A DNA stretch of 64,000 nt, taken from the NCBI GenBank assembly GCA_947476645.1, contig CANJRM010000004.1, positions 1 through 64,000 on the forward strand, read 5' to 3'. Of this stretch, positions 47,546 through 57,480 are shown one piece after another (within the stretch, counting starts at the first letter, position 1; every line of letters starts with the position of its first letter). Under the pieces are notes generated by a model. It saw only the letters and a program-made list of their open reading frames with translations, was not told the origin of the DNA and did not search any database. Made by a program: the position numbers and the translations under genes. This DNA is from Bacteroidota bacterium (lineage in GTDB: Bacteria; Bacteroidota; Bacteroidia; Chitinophagales; LD1).

Positions 47546-50500
47546 TTTACGGCAACCGCTTTTTGAGTTTGTGTGTAAAACAAAATTTTCTCTTTCACTT
47601 TTATTCCCGCCTCTTCGAGCCATTGAGCGTAATCGCGCAACTGCTGTTGATATTCTGCTCTTTCATTTCCTGTTTTATAATCGAGCACTGTGGCTCCATC
47701 TTCAAACAATATCACTCTGTCGGGAATTCTGATTTTTTCATTCTTCTTTAGTAGTTGACGTTCGTTTAAAACCGTTGCGGTGCCGTCAAAATATTTTTTC
47801 AAGTCAGGATGTTGAAGAATTGCTTTGAGTTGCTCACTTAAATTTGGCACATCAGTTTCTTCAATTACTCCTTCAGCAAGTAATGCGCGTAACACGGTTT
47901 TTTCATCACCTGCTTTCTGAATTCGTTTCAATGCTTCGTGCAATAAATTGCCTTCATCTATTTTCTCTTTGCTTTTATCGTTCCACAATAAATCAACGCG
48001 CATTCTTATTTTAATGTTGGATGCAAGTAGATTTTTTGCAGTGGTCTTTTCCTTTACAAATGAAGCGAGGGAAGCATGGCTGCCGCTTTTAAATATTTTC
48101 ACAAACTCTTCATCACCAAAATTGTAATTACGGAAACCATCCCACAAGCCAATTCTTCTCAGGAATGAAATAAGAAGTGCAGTAACAGAATTGTTAGAGG
48201 GAGGTTCTTTCTTTTCTTCTTTCGAAAGAATATAAAGTGCGTCTTCGGCACGCGTAGTTGCTACATAAAGAAGATTCAATAAGTCGAGAAAAGTTTTTTC
48301 CTCTTCCTTTTCATGCAACGGGGCAAACTCAGTTTCTAAAACATTTTTTGTATTGGGCAACAAACCGATGTGAAGCTGCGGCAGCCAGCTTTTCTGTACA
48401 TCAATCCAAAATAAATCTTCTCCGCGCTTTTGCGTTTCGCTCGCATCGGCAAGAATTACAATCGGGAATTCCAATCCTTTCGATTTGTGAATGGTCATAA
48501 TGCGCACGGCATCCATGCTTTCAGGATAGATGATGCTCTTCTTGTCCTTTACTTTTCCCCACCAGTTTAAAAAATCGTCAATACTGTTTCCATAGCGGGA
48601 AGCGAAGAGCAAAACTTCATCTAAGAAAAATTGAACGAACGGGTCATCGTTTCCCAACTGAAAAATCTGAATGAGTTGATGAAGCAAATCGCTTAATCGT
48701 CCTGTGACTAAGTCGGTTGAATTGAAATCTAATCCTGTTTGTTTGCGCACATATTCTTCAAACTCTAGGGCAGAAGTTTTCAAATCAATGGTTTCTAGAT
48801 GAAGTTCTTTGTTCAACAGCAAGAAAGTAAAATGTAAAATTTCAGCGCGCGCAATGTGATTGTCTTTTCTATTGAGATAGGAGAGAACCGCAATGAGCAA
48901 ATGCACTTTTGGCGAATGATGAATAAGAAAGCTTTCAGGTGAAACAACTTTTATTCCTTTAGAAACGAGATAGGAAGCAATGAAACTCGCGTTAACGTTC
49001 GAGCGTGTAAGCACGGCTACATCTTTGTAATTGTATCCGCGTTTCAAAACATCGTGCACAATTTCTTCAACACGAAATGCGCGAACATCATTCAGTGATA
49101 AGTCGGCTTCTTCGTCTTCTTTCAAAAACTCGATGCTTACAAAACCGCCATCATCTTTTCTTCCTTGTTTTTGAAAATAGTCGGTATAAATATTTTTGTT
49201 TTTTAGTTCAGGCAGTTCGAGCAATTCTTTGTAAAGCGAATTGTTGAAGTCAACAATTTCTTTTCTGCTTCTGAAATTATTCTCCAACGTAATTACACCG
49301 GCTCCGTAATTGTTGATGGCAATTTCTCGCCCTTTTAGAATCTCATCTCCATCGCTGCCATAAACTTTCGGCAATACGGTAAACTGCTCTACTTCACCAC
49401 CACGAAAACGATAAATAGCCTGTTTGCCATCGCCCACCACCAAACTGTCTTCGCTTTTAAATTGTGAGTTTTCAATTAGCGGCAACAGATTCCTCCATTG
49501 AATCACAGACGTATCCTGAAACTCGTCAATCAGAATATTATCGTAGCGGTCGCCAATGCGTTCATAGATAATGGGTGCATCTTGCTCTTTCACAATCTCA
49601 AAAACCTTGTGTTGAAAATCGCTGATGTGAAGAATATTGTTTTCGGTTTTTACTTCGTCCATCAGCTTCTTTAAATCGGTAAGCAGAATGAAAGAATAGA
49701 AATTTTTGAGCAGCAAATCAGCAAGGAAATAGTCCTTCCCTTGTTTGCTCCAGAGTTGAGCGATGTTGTTGTAATGAACATGTAGTTGTGCTTTTTGCGG
49801 TTCTGTAATGGCAGAAGTTTTGCTCCATTTGTCATCGTTGATGGTAGCGCGCACATAACTATTTCCCAAAACATCATTGGGAAAATTGCCATCGGCATAT
49901 TTGTTGAAGAAGCCAAACAAGCCGCTGGTGCCGTAATGGAAATCTTTAGCTGTAAGTCCGTTGGTAACAATAAAGTCAAATGCCTTTTTGCCTTCGTCAA
50001 ATATTTTTTGTTCAAACGAAGTTTTGAAAGCATAGAGTGAGATGCGTGCTTCGCGTAGTTCGTCAAACGAAACAAAACTCAGTTGCTGAATCTTTGGTTG
50101 CGCTTCATCAATGAATAATTGCTTTCCGAGTTTCGAAATTTCCTTTTCTACGTTCCAGCTTTTGCCGTCTTCAATTTTCGATTCTGCAAATTCCACAACA
50201 GCTTGTGTCACCTGCTGGTCTGTTTCATTCAATCGGTCAAGTAATAACTGAATGGCTTCATTCAATAGTTCGTTGCTATCCATTTCAATTTCAAAGTTCA
50301 TGGGCAAATGCAAATCGTAAGCAAACGAACGAACGATGCGGTGAACAAAACTGTCAATGGTGCAAACCGAAATATCGGCATAGTTGTGCAACATGTTTCG
50401 AAGAATGATGGCTGCATCGTTTTTCAATTCATTTTCGGTTTTGCCCGTTAGCTCACATAGTTCCTTATTGAGCGATTGATACTTGCTTTCGCTTTTAGAT

Positions 50501-50676
50501 AGACCTTCGAGTGCTTCAATGATTCGCGTTTTCATTTCAGCAGCAGCTTTGTTGGTGAAGGTGATAGCAAGAATGTGCCTGAACTGCAAAGGAGATTTGA
50601 GCGCAAGTCGCAAATATTCCTTTACGAGCGTGTATGTTTTTCCTGAACCGGCAGAAGCTTTATAAATACGAAGCAT
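47542..50676 (-). CDS. AddA-like UvrD-family helicase/nuclease
   Basis: YKASAGSGKTYTLVKEYLRLAL Walker A; ILIDEFQDTSVIQW; VRIMTIHKSKGLEFPIVILAD; C-terminal RVILFEDGATVLDYKTG. Confidence 0.92.
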   Translation of the reverse strand: MLRIYKASAGSGKTYTLVKEYLRLALKSPLQFRHILAITFTNKAAAEMKTRIIEALEGLSKSESKYQSLNKELCELTGKTENELKNDAAIILRNMLHNYADISVCTIDSFVHRIVRSFAYDLHLPMNFEIEMDSNELLNEAIQLLLDRLNETDQQVTQAVVEFAESKIEDGKSWNVEKEISKLGKQLFIDEAQPKIQQLSFVSFDELREARISLYAFKTSFEQKIFDEGKKAFDFIVTNGLTAKDFHYGTSGLFGFFNKYADGNFPNDVLGNSYVRATINDDKWSKTSAITEPQKAQLHVHYNNIAQLWSKQGKDYFLADLLLKNFYSFILLTDLKKLMDEVKTENNILHISDFQHKVFEIVKEQDAPIIYERIGDRYDNILIDEFQDTSVIQWRNLLPLIENSQFKSEDSLVVGDGKQAIYRFRGGEVEQFTVLPKVYGSDGDEILKGREIAINNYGAGVITLENNFRSRKEIVDFNNSLYKELLELPELKNKNIYTDYFQKQGRKDDGGFVSIEFLKEDEEADLSLNDVRAFRVEEIVHDVLKRGYNYKDVAVLTRSNVNASFIASYLVSKGIKVVSPESFLIHHSPKVHLLIAVLSYLNRKDNHIARAEILHFTFLLLNKELHLETIDLKTSALEFEEYVRKQTGLDFNSTDLVTGRLSDLLHQLIQIFQLGNDDPFVQFFLDEVLLFASRYGNSIDDFLNWWGKVKDKKSIIYPESMDAVRIMTIHKSKGLEFPIVILADASETQKRGEDLFWIDVQKSWLPQLHIGLLPNTKNVLETEFAPLHEKEEEKTFLDLLNLLYVATTRAEDALYILSKEEKKEPPSNNSVTALLISFLRRIGLWDGFRNYNFGDEEFVKIFKSGSHASLASFVKEKTTAKNLLASNIKIRMRVDLLWNDKSKEKIDEGNLLHEALKRIQKAGDEKTVLRALLAEGVIEETDVPNLSEQLKAILQHPDLKKYFDGTATVLNERQLLKKNEKIRIPDRVILFEDGATVLDYKTGNERAEYQQQLRDYAQWLEEAGIKVKEKILFYTQTQKAVAVK

Positions 50677-50721
50677 GTGCGCAAAATAACCATTGCAGAA
50701 CGCAATGTATGTGCGCGCTGA

Positions 50722-51381
50722 TTATTTTTTGTGAGATCTCAACATTTCTCTTCGTCCGTGTGGACCTTGCAACTTTTCGATAGCGAAACCAACTTCTTTC
50801 ATCGCTCGTTGAACTGAAACCTTTGAGCAATACGTAACCAAAATACCACCAGGTATTAGCGAGTCAAATATTTTTTGAAAAACTTCTGGCGTCCACATTT
50901 CAGGTTGGTGTTCCGGAGCAAAAGCATCGAAGTAAATCAGGTTGTAAGTTGGGGGTTGTGGGTTAAAGGTTATTAGTGAAGAGTCATTCTTCTTGAACGA
51001 AAAATGCTTTGTGATTTCGTGCCATTCCTTCCATCTACACAAATGCAGCGAGTGATAAGGACCGTAACAAAATTCATAACCAAGTTGCTGCGTGTAGTTC
51101 AGTTCTTTGATAGTTTCAATTGGTAGGGGATAAGGTTCAATTGTTTCGTAGTGAATGTTGAGATTGCGTTTTTCTGCTTCGAGCATGGTGACTAAAGCAT
51201 TCAAGCCTGTTCCGAAACCAACTTCGAAAATTTTGATTTCTTGTTGAGTGAAATAGTTCAATCCGCTTTTAATGCAAATGTGAATAGCTTCTTCAATAGC
51301 TCCTTGGCGTGAATGATACACCTCATTAAACTGCTCACTGAATAAAGTGTGCGAGCCGTCTTGTGTGGTAATGATGAGCAT
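50722..51381 (-). CDS. mnmD: tRNA (5-methylaminomethyl-2-thiouridylate)-methyltransferase (MnmD / MnmC N-domain-like)
   Basis: TLFSEQFNEVYHSRQGAIEEAIHICIKSGL; IFEVGFGTGLNALVT; IYFDAFAPEHQPEMWTPEVF; GPHGRREMLRS. Confidence 0.9.
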   Translation of the reverse strand: MLIITTQDGSHTLFSEQFNEVYHSRQGAIEEAIHICIKSGLNYFTQQEIKIFEVGFGTGLNALVTMLEAEKRNLNIHYETIEPYPLPIETIKELNYTQQLGYEFCYGPYHSLHLCRWKEWHEITKHFSFKKNDSSLITFNPQPPTYNLIYFDAFAPEHQPEMWTPEVFQKIFDSLIPGGILVTYCSKVSVQRAMKEVGFAIEKLQGPHGRREMLRSHKK

Positions 51382-51423
51382 GATGTGGTAAAACTAAAAG
51401 GCAGAAGACGAGTAGTGAAAGAA

Positions 51424-52116
51424 TTATTTCTTCAATATCATCTTGAACCCGGTGCCGTGTATGTTCAACACTTCCACGTTAGGGTCGTCCTTCAAATACT
51501 TGCGAAGTTTGGCAATGTAAACGTCCATGCTTCTGCCAGCAAAGTAAGAGTCGGTGCCCCAAACTGCATTGAGAGCAACTTCGCGCTCTAGAATTCTTTC
51601 AGCGTATACCGCGAGCATTTTTAAAAGCTCCGATTCCTTAGTGGTCAATTTAGTTTCCTTGGTTCCTATTTTCAACACGCGGAGCGTATTATCAAAATCA
51701 AACTTCCCTATACGGAATTGGTTTTGTGTGCTGGCTTCAGTTTTTGGCAAGCGTTTGAAAATATTTTCCATACGCAAACACAATTCGTCAACACTGAACG
51801 GCTTGGTCATATAATCATCGGCACCGAGTTTCAATCCTTCAATCGTATCTTCCTTCATAGCTTTTGCAGTAAGAAAAATAAGCGGAATGGTAGCGTTCAT
51901 TCTGCGAATGTCTTTTGCTAGCGTAAAGCCGTCTTTCTTCGGCATCATTACATCGAGCAGACACAGGTCGTACTTATTTATTTTGAACTCCTGAAATCCT
52001 TCTTCTCCGTTGCGCTTTAAAACTACTTCGTAATTTTTTTCTTCGAGCGCATCCTGCAAAATACTTCCGAGATTAATATCGTCTTCTACTAAGAGGATTT
52101 TCTTTTTGGTTGGCAT
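51424..52116 (-). CDS. OmpR/PhoB-family response regulator
   Basis: ILLVEDDINLGSILQDALEEKNYEV; DLCLLDVMMPKKDGF; KLGADDYMTKPF; winged-helix C-terminus RSMDVYIAKLRKYLKDDPNVEVLNIHGTGFKM. Confidence 0.95.
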   Translation of the reverse strand: MPTKKKILLVEDDINLGSILQDALEEKNYEVVLKRNGEEGFQEFKINKYDLCLLDVMMPKKDGFTLAKDIRRMNATIPLIFLTAKAMKEDTIEGLKLGADDYMTKPFSVDELCLRMENIFKRLPKTEASTQNQFRIGKFDFDNTLRVLKIGTKETKLTTKESELLKMLAVYAERILEREVALNAVWGTDSYFAGRSMDVYIAKLRKYLKDDPNVEVLNIHGTGFKMILKK

Positions 52117-52187
52117 GTGGTTAAAGATTTTGGTTTTAGTTTAACACAACAAAACTATTCTTGTTTAAAATGACTGTTAACGCCTTA

Positions 52188-53777
52188 TCATTTATTAACA
52201 GAACTAAATGGAATAAGCATATCGAATCGGCTGCCTTTTCCCTGTTCACTGTCAACGCGAATATCTCCCCCGTGCGCACTCATAATCACCTGCACGTAAC
52301 TTAGTCCTAAACCGAAGCCTTTTACATTGTGAATGTTGCCGGTTGGAACGCGGTAAAATTTCTCAAACACTTTCTTTTGGTTCTCTTTCGAAATGCCAAT
52401 GCCTTCATCTTGTATGCTTACGATAACACCCTTTGCATTATTTTTTGTACTCACGGTAATCTTTAGGCTATCGTCTTTTTTGTACTTAATGGCATTGTCA
52501 AATACGTTATAAAAAGCGTTGGTCAAATGGAAAATGTCGCCTTTTACGTTAGGATTTGTGGCAGCGAAATTTCTAAGCAATTCTCCGTTTTCGTTTTGAA
52601 TGCGTAAATCAAGTGAGTCGCAAATGTCAGTGAGTAAGGTGTGAAGGTTCACATCTGCCAGTTTCAATTTAAATTCACCGCGGTCAAGTCGGGCTACTTG
52701 TAACACATTTTCAATGTGTCCGCTCAGTCGCTTATTTTCTTCCTCAATCATGGTAGCGTAATTCTGAATTTTCTCCTTGTTGTTCTGAACCTTTTCAGTC
52801 TTGAGCATTTGGCTTGCAAGCGAAATAGTAGCTACAGGAGTTTTGAACTCGTGCGTCATGTTATTGATGAAATCGGTTTTCAAATCATCTAATTTTTTCT
52901 GACGATAGATAACATAGAACGAGCCGCCAAACGAAGCAAGAATGATAAAGATGAAAGAACCTGTAGCTGAAAGCATCAGCCACATGGACTGAAAAATGTA
53001 ATTCTGTTTCTGAGGAAAGTTGACTACTAAGAAACCTGAGTTCTCGTATAAGTCATTAGGGAAAAGAGGAATGGAATAGAAATTAGTGGACTGTGCTTCT
53101 TCTTTGGTAACGGTGATATTTCCAAAAAGCATTCCGTTTGCCCAATTGTCGAATACTGCATAATGGTAGGGCGTATTGATTCCCTCTTTGTGAAGTTCTT
53201 CGTTAAGCAACTTCTCAATCATTTCTTTATTCAGTCTTGTGCTTAGACATTTATCATCAAGCATAAACTGCATGGCCAAATCCTGAAACAAACGGTTATA
53301 TTTTGAAAACTGCATTTCAATAATGTGCCGCTCACGATTGATATCGTTATGTGCCATATCTTTGTTGTCGCTTAACTCGTGCATTTTTTCTGCCTTCTCT
53401 TTAAGGTAAGTAATGCTTCCCATAAATTTTGAAACAAACCCTGCACTCGTATCGCTGAAACCAAATTTCATAGCGTGCTGTCCTACCGAATCAACCAGCG
53501 TAAACTTGGGCGAATACGTTTTAATCGTTTGTACGGTATCGTACATCTTGTTGATGTTTCTACCAAAATCGTTTAGACCTGATGCAGCAAAATAATTGAC
53601 CGCTTCATCGCGCTCTAATTGTCGGGCAGTATTGCTTAAAGAAAGATAAACAGCTTGATCAAATTTTTCTTCGCGCACCGCGTAGCTTTGTTTTATCCAT
53701 TTCCATTGAATATAGATAAGCCCTGTAAGTGCTATTGAAATAGCAATGATGATAATGTTGACGAGCCGTTTATTCAC
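52188..53777 (-). CDS. Sensor histidine kinase (partner of adjacent response regulator)
   Basis: FINNMTHEFKTPVATISLASQML; DNAIKYKKDD; IQDEGIGI; GFGLGLSYVQVIM. Confidence 0.94.
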   Translation of the reverse strand: MNKRLVNIIIIAISIALTGLIYIQWKWIKQSYAVREEKFDQAVYLSLSNTARQLERDEAVNYFAASGLNDFGRNINKMYDTVQTIKTYSPKFTLVDSVGQHAMKFGFSDTSAGFVSKFMGSITYLKEKAEKMHELSDNKDMAHNDINRERHIIEMQFSKYNRLFQDLAMQFMLDDKCLSTRLNKEMIEKLLNEELHKEGINTPYHYAVFDNWANGMLFGNITVTKEEAQSTNFYSIPLFPNDLYENSGFLVVNFPQKQNYIFQSMWLMLSATGSFIFIILASFGGSFYVIYRQKKLDDLKTDFINNMTHEFKTPVATISLASQMLKTEKVQNNKEKIQNYATMIEEENKRLSGHIENVLQVARLDRGEFKLKLADVNLHTLLTDICDSLDLRIQNENGELLRNFAATNPNVKGDIFHLTNAFYNVFDNAIKYKKDDSLKITVSTKNNAKGVIVSIQDEGIGISKENQKKVFEKFYRVPTGNIHNVKGFGLGLSYVQVIMSAHGGDIRVDSEQGKGSRFDMLIPFSSVNK

Positions 53778-53926
53778 GCGGCAAAGATATTTTTAGCACC
53801 GAATGTTGAACTATGCGCTTAACGTAAATTAGGGAGACCAGTTGGTTCACTATTTTCATTTCCTTTTATAGTTCTTGACTTTGCACCCTTCTAACATTTT
53901 TTATTTTGCACTCCAAACAAATAACT

Positions 53927-54898
53927 ATGGCAAAAGTTGAAACCGCTCTTACTAAAATGCTGAACATTGATTATCCCGTAATCATGGCTCCCATGTTTTT
54001 GGTGAGCAATGCAAGAATGGTGATAGAAGCGTGCAATGCAGGAATTGCAGGAGCCATTCCCGCTCTCAATTACCGCACCGATGCAGAGTTTAGAAAAGCG
54101 TTGGATGAAATAAAAGCAGCTACTGACAAAGCTTATGGCATTAACCTCATCACCAATAAATCGAACATGCGGTTAGAGGAGCAATTGAAAACCTGTGTAG
54201 AATATCGCGTGCCGTTTATTATTACATCACTTGGTTCACCACAAGGAGTTATCAATGTTTGTAAACCGCTCGGCATAAAAGTTTTTGCCGATGTGATTGA
54301 TTTGGAGTATGCTAAAAAAGTAGAAGCCATGGGTTGCGATGCTATCATAGCTGTAAACAAAGAAGCAGGCGGACATGCAGGAAGAATTTCTCCGCGCGAT
54401 TTAATTACCACGCTGGTTCAGCATTGTAAAATCCCTGTTATATCAGCAGGCGGAGTAGGCAACGGCAAACAAATGAAGCAGATGCTCGATTACGGTGCTT
54501 GCGGAATTTCAATTGGCAGTCCGTTCATTGCCTCTACCGAAGCTCCTGTTACCGAAGATTACAAAATGGCTTGCGTAAATTATGGCGCAAAGGATATTGT
54601 AATGACCACAAAACTTTCGGGCACGCCATGCTCAGTTATCAATACCGATTATGTAAAGAAGATTGGCACGCAACAAAACTTTGTAGAAAAGTTTCTGAAC
54701 AGCAATAAGAAAATTAAGAAGTGGACGAAGATGATTACCTACTACAAAGGAATGAAGGCACTGGAGAAAGCAGCGTTCGGAGCTACGTATCAAACTATGT
54801 GGTGTGCGGGTCCTTCTATTGAGTATGTGCATTCTATTCGCCCGGTGAAACAAATTGCCAATGAACTCACAAGTGAATTCGAAAACTCGCTGAACTAA
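53927..54898 (+). CDS. Nitronate monooxygenase-like flavoprotein (2-nitropropane dioxygenase family)
   Basis: YPVIMAPMFLVSNARMV; DAIIAVNKEAGGHAGR; IPVISAGGVGNGKQMKQMLDYGACGISIGSPFIAS. Confidence 0.88.
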   Translation: MAKVETALTKMLNIDYPVIMAPMFLVSNARMVIEACNAGIAGAIPALNYRTDAEFRKALDEIKAATDKAYGINLITNKSNMRLEEQLKTCVEYRVPFIITSLGSPQGVINVCKPLGIKVFADVIDLEYAKKVEAMGCDAIIAVNKEAGGHAGRISPRDLITTLVQHCKIPVISAGGVGNGKQMKQMLDYGACGISIGSPFIASTEAPVTEDYKMACVNYGAKDIVMTTKLSGTPCSVINTDYVKKIGTQQNFVEKFLNSNKKIKKWTKMITYYKGMKALEKAAFGATYQTMWCAGPSIEYVHSIRPVKQIANELTSEFENSLN

Positions 54899-54919
54899 AT
54901 TTCTCTTTAATTACACTTC

Positions 54920-55999
54920 ATGTTGCTAGTCAAATTTATTACAAAGCGTTTCCTCAATGGCTTTTTTGTAATGATAGGTGTGGTGATTGCCATTTTCTTT
55001 CTGTTCAATATTCTTCCCGTTAATTCTGCGCGAATGACACTCGGTCAGCGTGCCGATGTATCTTCTGTGGCTGCTATTGAAAAAGAATTTCGTTTGAACC
55101 TACCATGGTATCAGCGACTTGCTCTTTACTTCAACGATATTTCTCCTGTGTCGCTCAATAATCAAAAGAATGAAGATGCGCCTTCGTATCTCAATGCCGA
55201 TGAAGTAAAATTTACCTCGCTGTTTACTGTAGGTTCAGTTTCGCTGGTATTCAAAGCACCGTATCTTGGTAAATCATTTCAAACGCGAAGAAAGGTGAGT
55301 GAAATTCTTGGTGAGAAAATCTATCCCACTTTTGTGCTTGCGCTTTCGGCTATGTTGTTTGCATCGTTTGCAGGAATTATTCTCGGTGTGTTTGCCGCAG
55401 TGAAACAATACACGCTTTGGGATGATGCTATTCTGGTGCTTTCAACTTTCGGCATTTCGCAGCCTGCATATTTTTCAGGAATTATTCTTGCTATGATTTT
55501 CGGTTATTACCTCAGCGACTGGACTCACCTTAACGTGCGCGGCTCACTTACCGATATTGATTACAACGGAGAAACCGTTACCATTTGGAAAAACCTTTGG
55601 CTTCCGATGTTTGCGTTGGGTGTTCGACCTGTGGCAATCATTACACAACTTACGCGCAGTTCAATGCTCGATGTGCTCAGTCAGGATTACATACGCACAG
55701 CAAAAGCAAAAGGGCTTAGTTATTATCAGGTGGTTTTTAAGCATGCACTTCGCAATGCGATGAATCCCGTGGTGACTTCCATTTCGGGTTGGCTTGCTGC
55801 TTTACTCACAGGAGCATTCTTCATCGAAAAGGTTTTTGATTACAAAGGTCTTGGATTACAAACTATCGAATCGCTTCTCTCATTCGATTTTCCGGTGGTA
55901 ATGGGCAGCGTGCTTTTTGTTGCCTTTGTGTTTGTGGTGGTCAATATCTTCAACGATATTCTCTACTCGGTGCTTGACCCGAGAGTTACGGTAAAATAA
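54920..55999 (+). CDS. ABC transporter permease (oligopeptide DppB/OppB type)
   Basis: RFLNGFFVMIGVVIAIFFLFNILPVN; RSSMLDVLSQDYIRTAKAKGLSYYQVVFKHALRNAMNPVVT (EAA-like loop). Confidence 0.92.
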   Translation: MLLVKFITKRFLNGFFVMIGVVIAIFFLFNILPVNSARMTLGQRADVSSVAAIEKEFRLNLPWYQRLALYFNDISPVSLNNQKNEDAPSYLNADEVKFTSLFTVGSVSLVFKAPYLGKSFQTRRKVSEILGEKIYPTFVLALSAMLFASFAGIILGVFAAVKQYTLWDDAILVLSTFGISQPAYFSGIILAMIFGYYLSDWTHLNVRGSLTDIDYNGETVTIWKNLWLPMFALGVRPVAIITQLTRSSMLDVLSQDYIRTAKAKGLSYYQVVFKHALRNAMNPVVTSISGWLAALLTGAFFIEKVFDYKGLGLQTIESLLSFDFPVVMGSVLFVAFVFVVVNIFNDILYSVLDPRVTVK

Positions 56000-56032
56000 A
56001 AAGAGAGAATTTTATTGCGGTGATTAGAGATT

Positions 56033-56093
56033 TGTCATCCTGAGCTTGTCGAAGGATATTTTCGAATACGCTTCGACAAGCTCAGCGTGACAT
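56033..56093. repeat. Interspersed inverted repeat element
   Basis: gtcatcctgagcttgtcgaag...cttcgacaagctcagcgtgac; arms nearly perfectly complementary. Confidence 0.85.
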
Positions 56094-56100
56094 AGTCTTA

Positions 56101-56292
56101 CTACTGACACTTATACCCTAACGATTCATAGTAACGATAGGCCTGATTATACGAATCATCGGAATAATCTTTCTTACACATTTCAAACTTGTCGTTCACA
56201 TTTGGATACTTAGTGCAGGTAGTGCAGTTTTTGCAACTGTTGAAACTACAAGCGAGAAAAAGAGAAACTGTGATGACAAGAATTGATTTCAT
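56101..56292 (-). CDS. Small Cys-rich putative lipoprotein
   Basis: MKSILVITVSLFLACSFNSCKNCTTCTKYPNVNDKFEMCKKDY...GYKCQ; lipobox LFLAC. Confidence 0.6.
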   Translation of the reverse strand: MKSILVITVSLFLACSFNSCKNCTTCTKYPNVNDKFEMCKKDYSDDSYNQAYRYYESLGYKCQ

Positions 56293-56377
56293 AAAGTATG
56301 ATATTGAAACCGAAGATAGAAAACTGTTTTAAAAACGGGAGAGGAGTTTGGTAAAGTTGAGATGCTATATTTAGCGC

Positions 56378-56944
56378 GTGAAAAAATTTCTGTTTGTATT
56401 TATTGCAATCGTTATTGGCTTGGGAGTTGGAGTATATCGCATTGCGAATATTGAAGGCAGCAAATCATTTTTTACTAATGGTAGCTGGACGGGCAGCCAG
56501 TCGTTGCCTCTCGGTAAAGATAATTTACTCACTGCTCAGGTTTCTACCTTTGCTTTGTTTGCCCTGCCGAGCGAAGAAGCCATCTACCTTTTTGCAAGGC
56601 GCGATGAACAGCATGAAAAGCTCACAGGCGAAAACGATTACGTTATTGCCGGAAACGTTAACCAAATCAAAGCATACTACTGGAGCATTACGGCTTATGG
56701 AAAAGACTTGTATTTAATTCCTAACGAAGCCAATCGTTTCTCTTTCAATAATTCAAACCTGCAAGCCGACAGCGCTGGAAATTTCTCTATTACTGTTTCC
56801 AGCAAAAAGCAAAGCGGCAACTGGTTGCCATCGCCTGAAGGTGCACGATTCAATTTAGTGATGCGCATTTATAAGGGCAAGAAAGATTTTGTAGAGCATT
56901 TGAATGAAGTTCCTCTTCCATCAATTAAACGATTGACGAAATGA
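56378..56944 (+). CDS. DUF1214-like protein
   Basis: AYYWSITAYGKDLYLIPNEANRFSFNNSNLQADSAGNFSITVSSKKQSGNWLPSPEGARFNLVMRIY. Confidence 0.7.
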   Translation: MKKFLFVFIAIVIGLGVGVYRIANIEGSKSFFTNGSWTGSQSLPLGKDNLLTAQVSTFALFALPSEEAIYLFARRDEQHEKLTGENDYVIAGNVNQIKAYYWSITAYGKDLYLIPNEANRFSFNNSNLQADSAGNFSITVSSKKQSGNWLPSPEGARFNLVMRIYKGKKDFVEHLNEVPLPSIKRLTK

Positions 56945-57456
56945 AAAACTATTTCAAATCGGCTTTGTGGTTTGCGGCAATTGTTTTTGCCACGCAGTAT
57001 TTGTTTATTGCTTTGGTGCCCGATATTATTTTTGCTATTGCCAAACACCGTTCGGGTAAACCGTTGAACACGGTTATACAAGCCCCGCGCACAGATGCAA
57101 AACTTCGCAGAGTGGTTTTGCCCAATCCCGATTTTGTTTACAATGCCTGCTTTTACGATGTAAGCAACAACGATTTGCTGATTACCGGTTTGTTTTCAGA
57201 TTCTACGCAATACAGTTCGCTTGCTTTTTATGACGATAACGTGCAGCCGTATTATGTCATGAACAACCTTCAGGGCTTCAAGAAAAAATATTCGGTGCGG
57301 CTTTCATCGGTGGGTAGAGAGAATGGTTGTATAAGAACGCCATCGAAACAAGGCGCTATTTTAATGCGTGTGCTGGTGACTGATTCAGCGCAGTATGAAA
57401 AAGCAAAGCAATTGCAATCTGTTTTTAAAGTGCAATTGCTGCCGCAAAATAATTGA
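56941..57456 (+). CDS. DUF1254-like protein
   Basis: RRVVLPNPDFVYNACFYDVSNNDLLITG...FSDSTQYSSLAFYDDN; ATGA overlap with the preceding gene. Confidence 0.7.
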   Translation: MKNYFKSALWFAAIVFATQYLFIALVPDIIFAIAKHRSGKPLNTVIQAPRTDAKLRRVVLPNPDFVYNACFYDVSNNDLLITGLFSDSTQYSSLAFYDDNVQPYYVMNNLQGFKKKYSVRLSSVGRENGCIRTPSKQGAILMRVLVTDSAQYEKAKQLQSVFKVQLLPQNN

Positions 57457-57480
57457 TAGATTTTAATTTCGAACTCATCT

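Noticed and set aside
47546-47623. N-terminal extension of the AddB-like protein
   Set aside because: MKTFIQQ start gives a typical ATGA overlap with the upstream helicase; the extension merely reads through the addA-like 3' end
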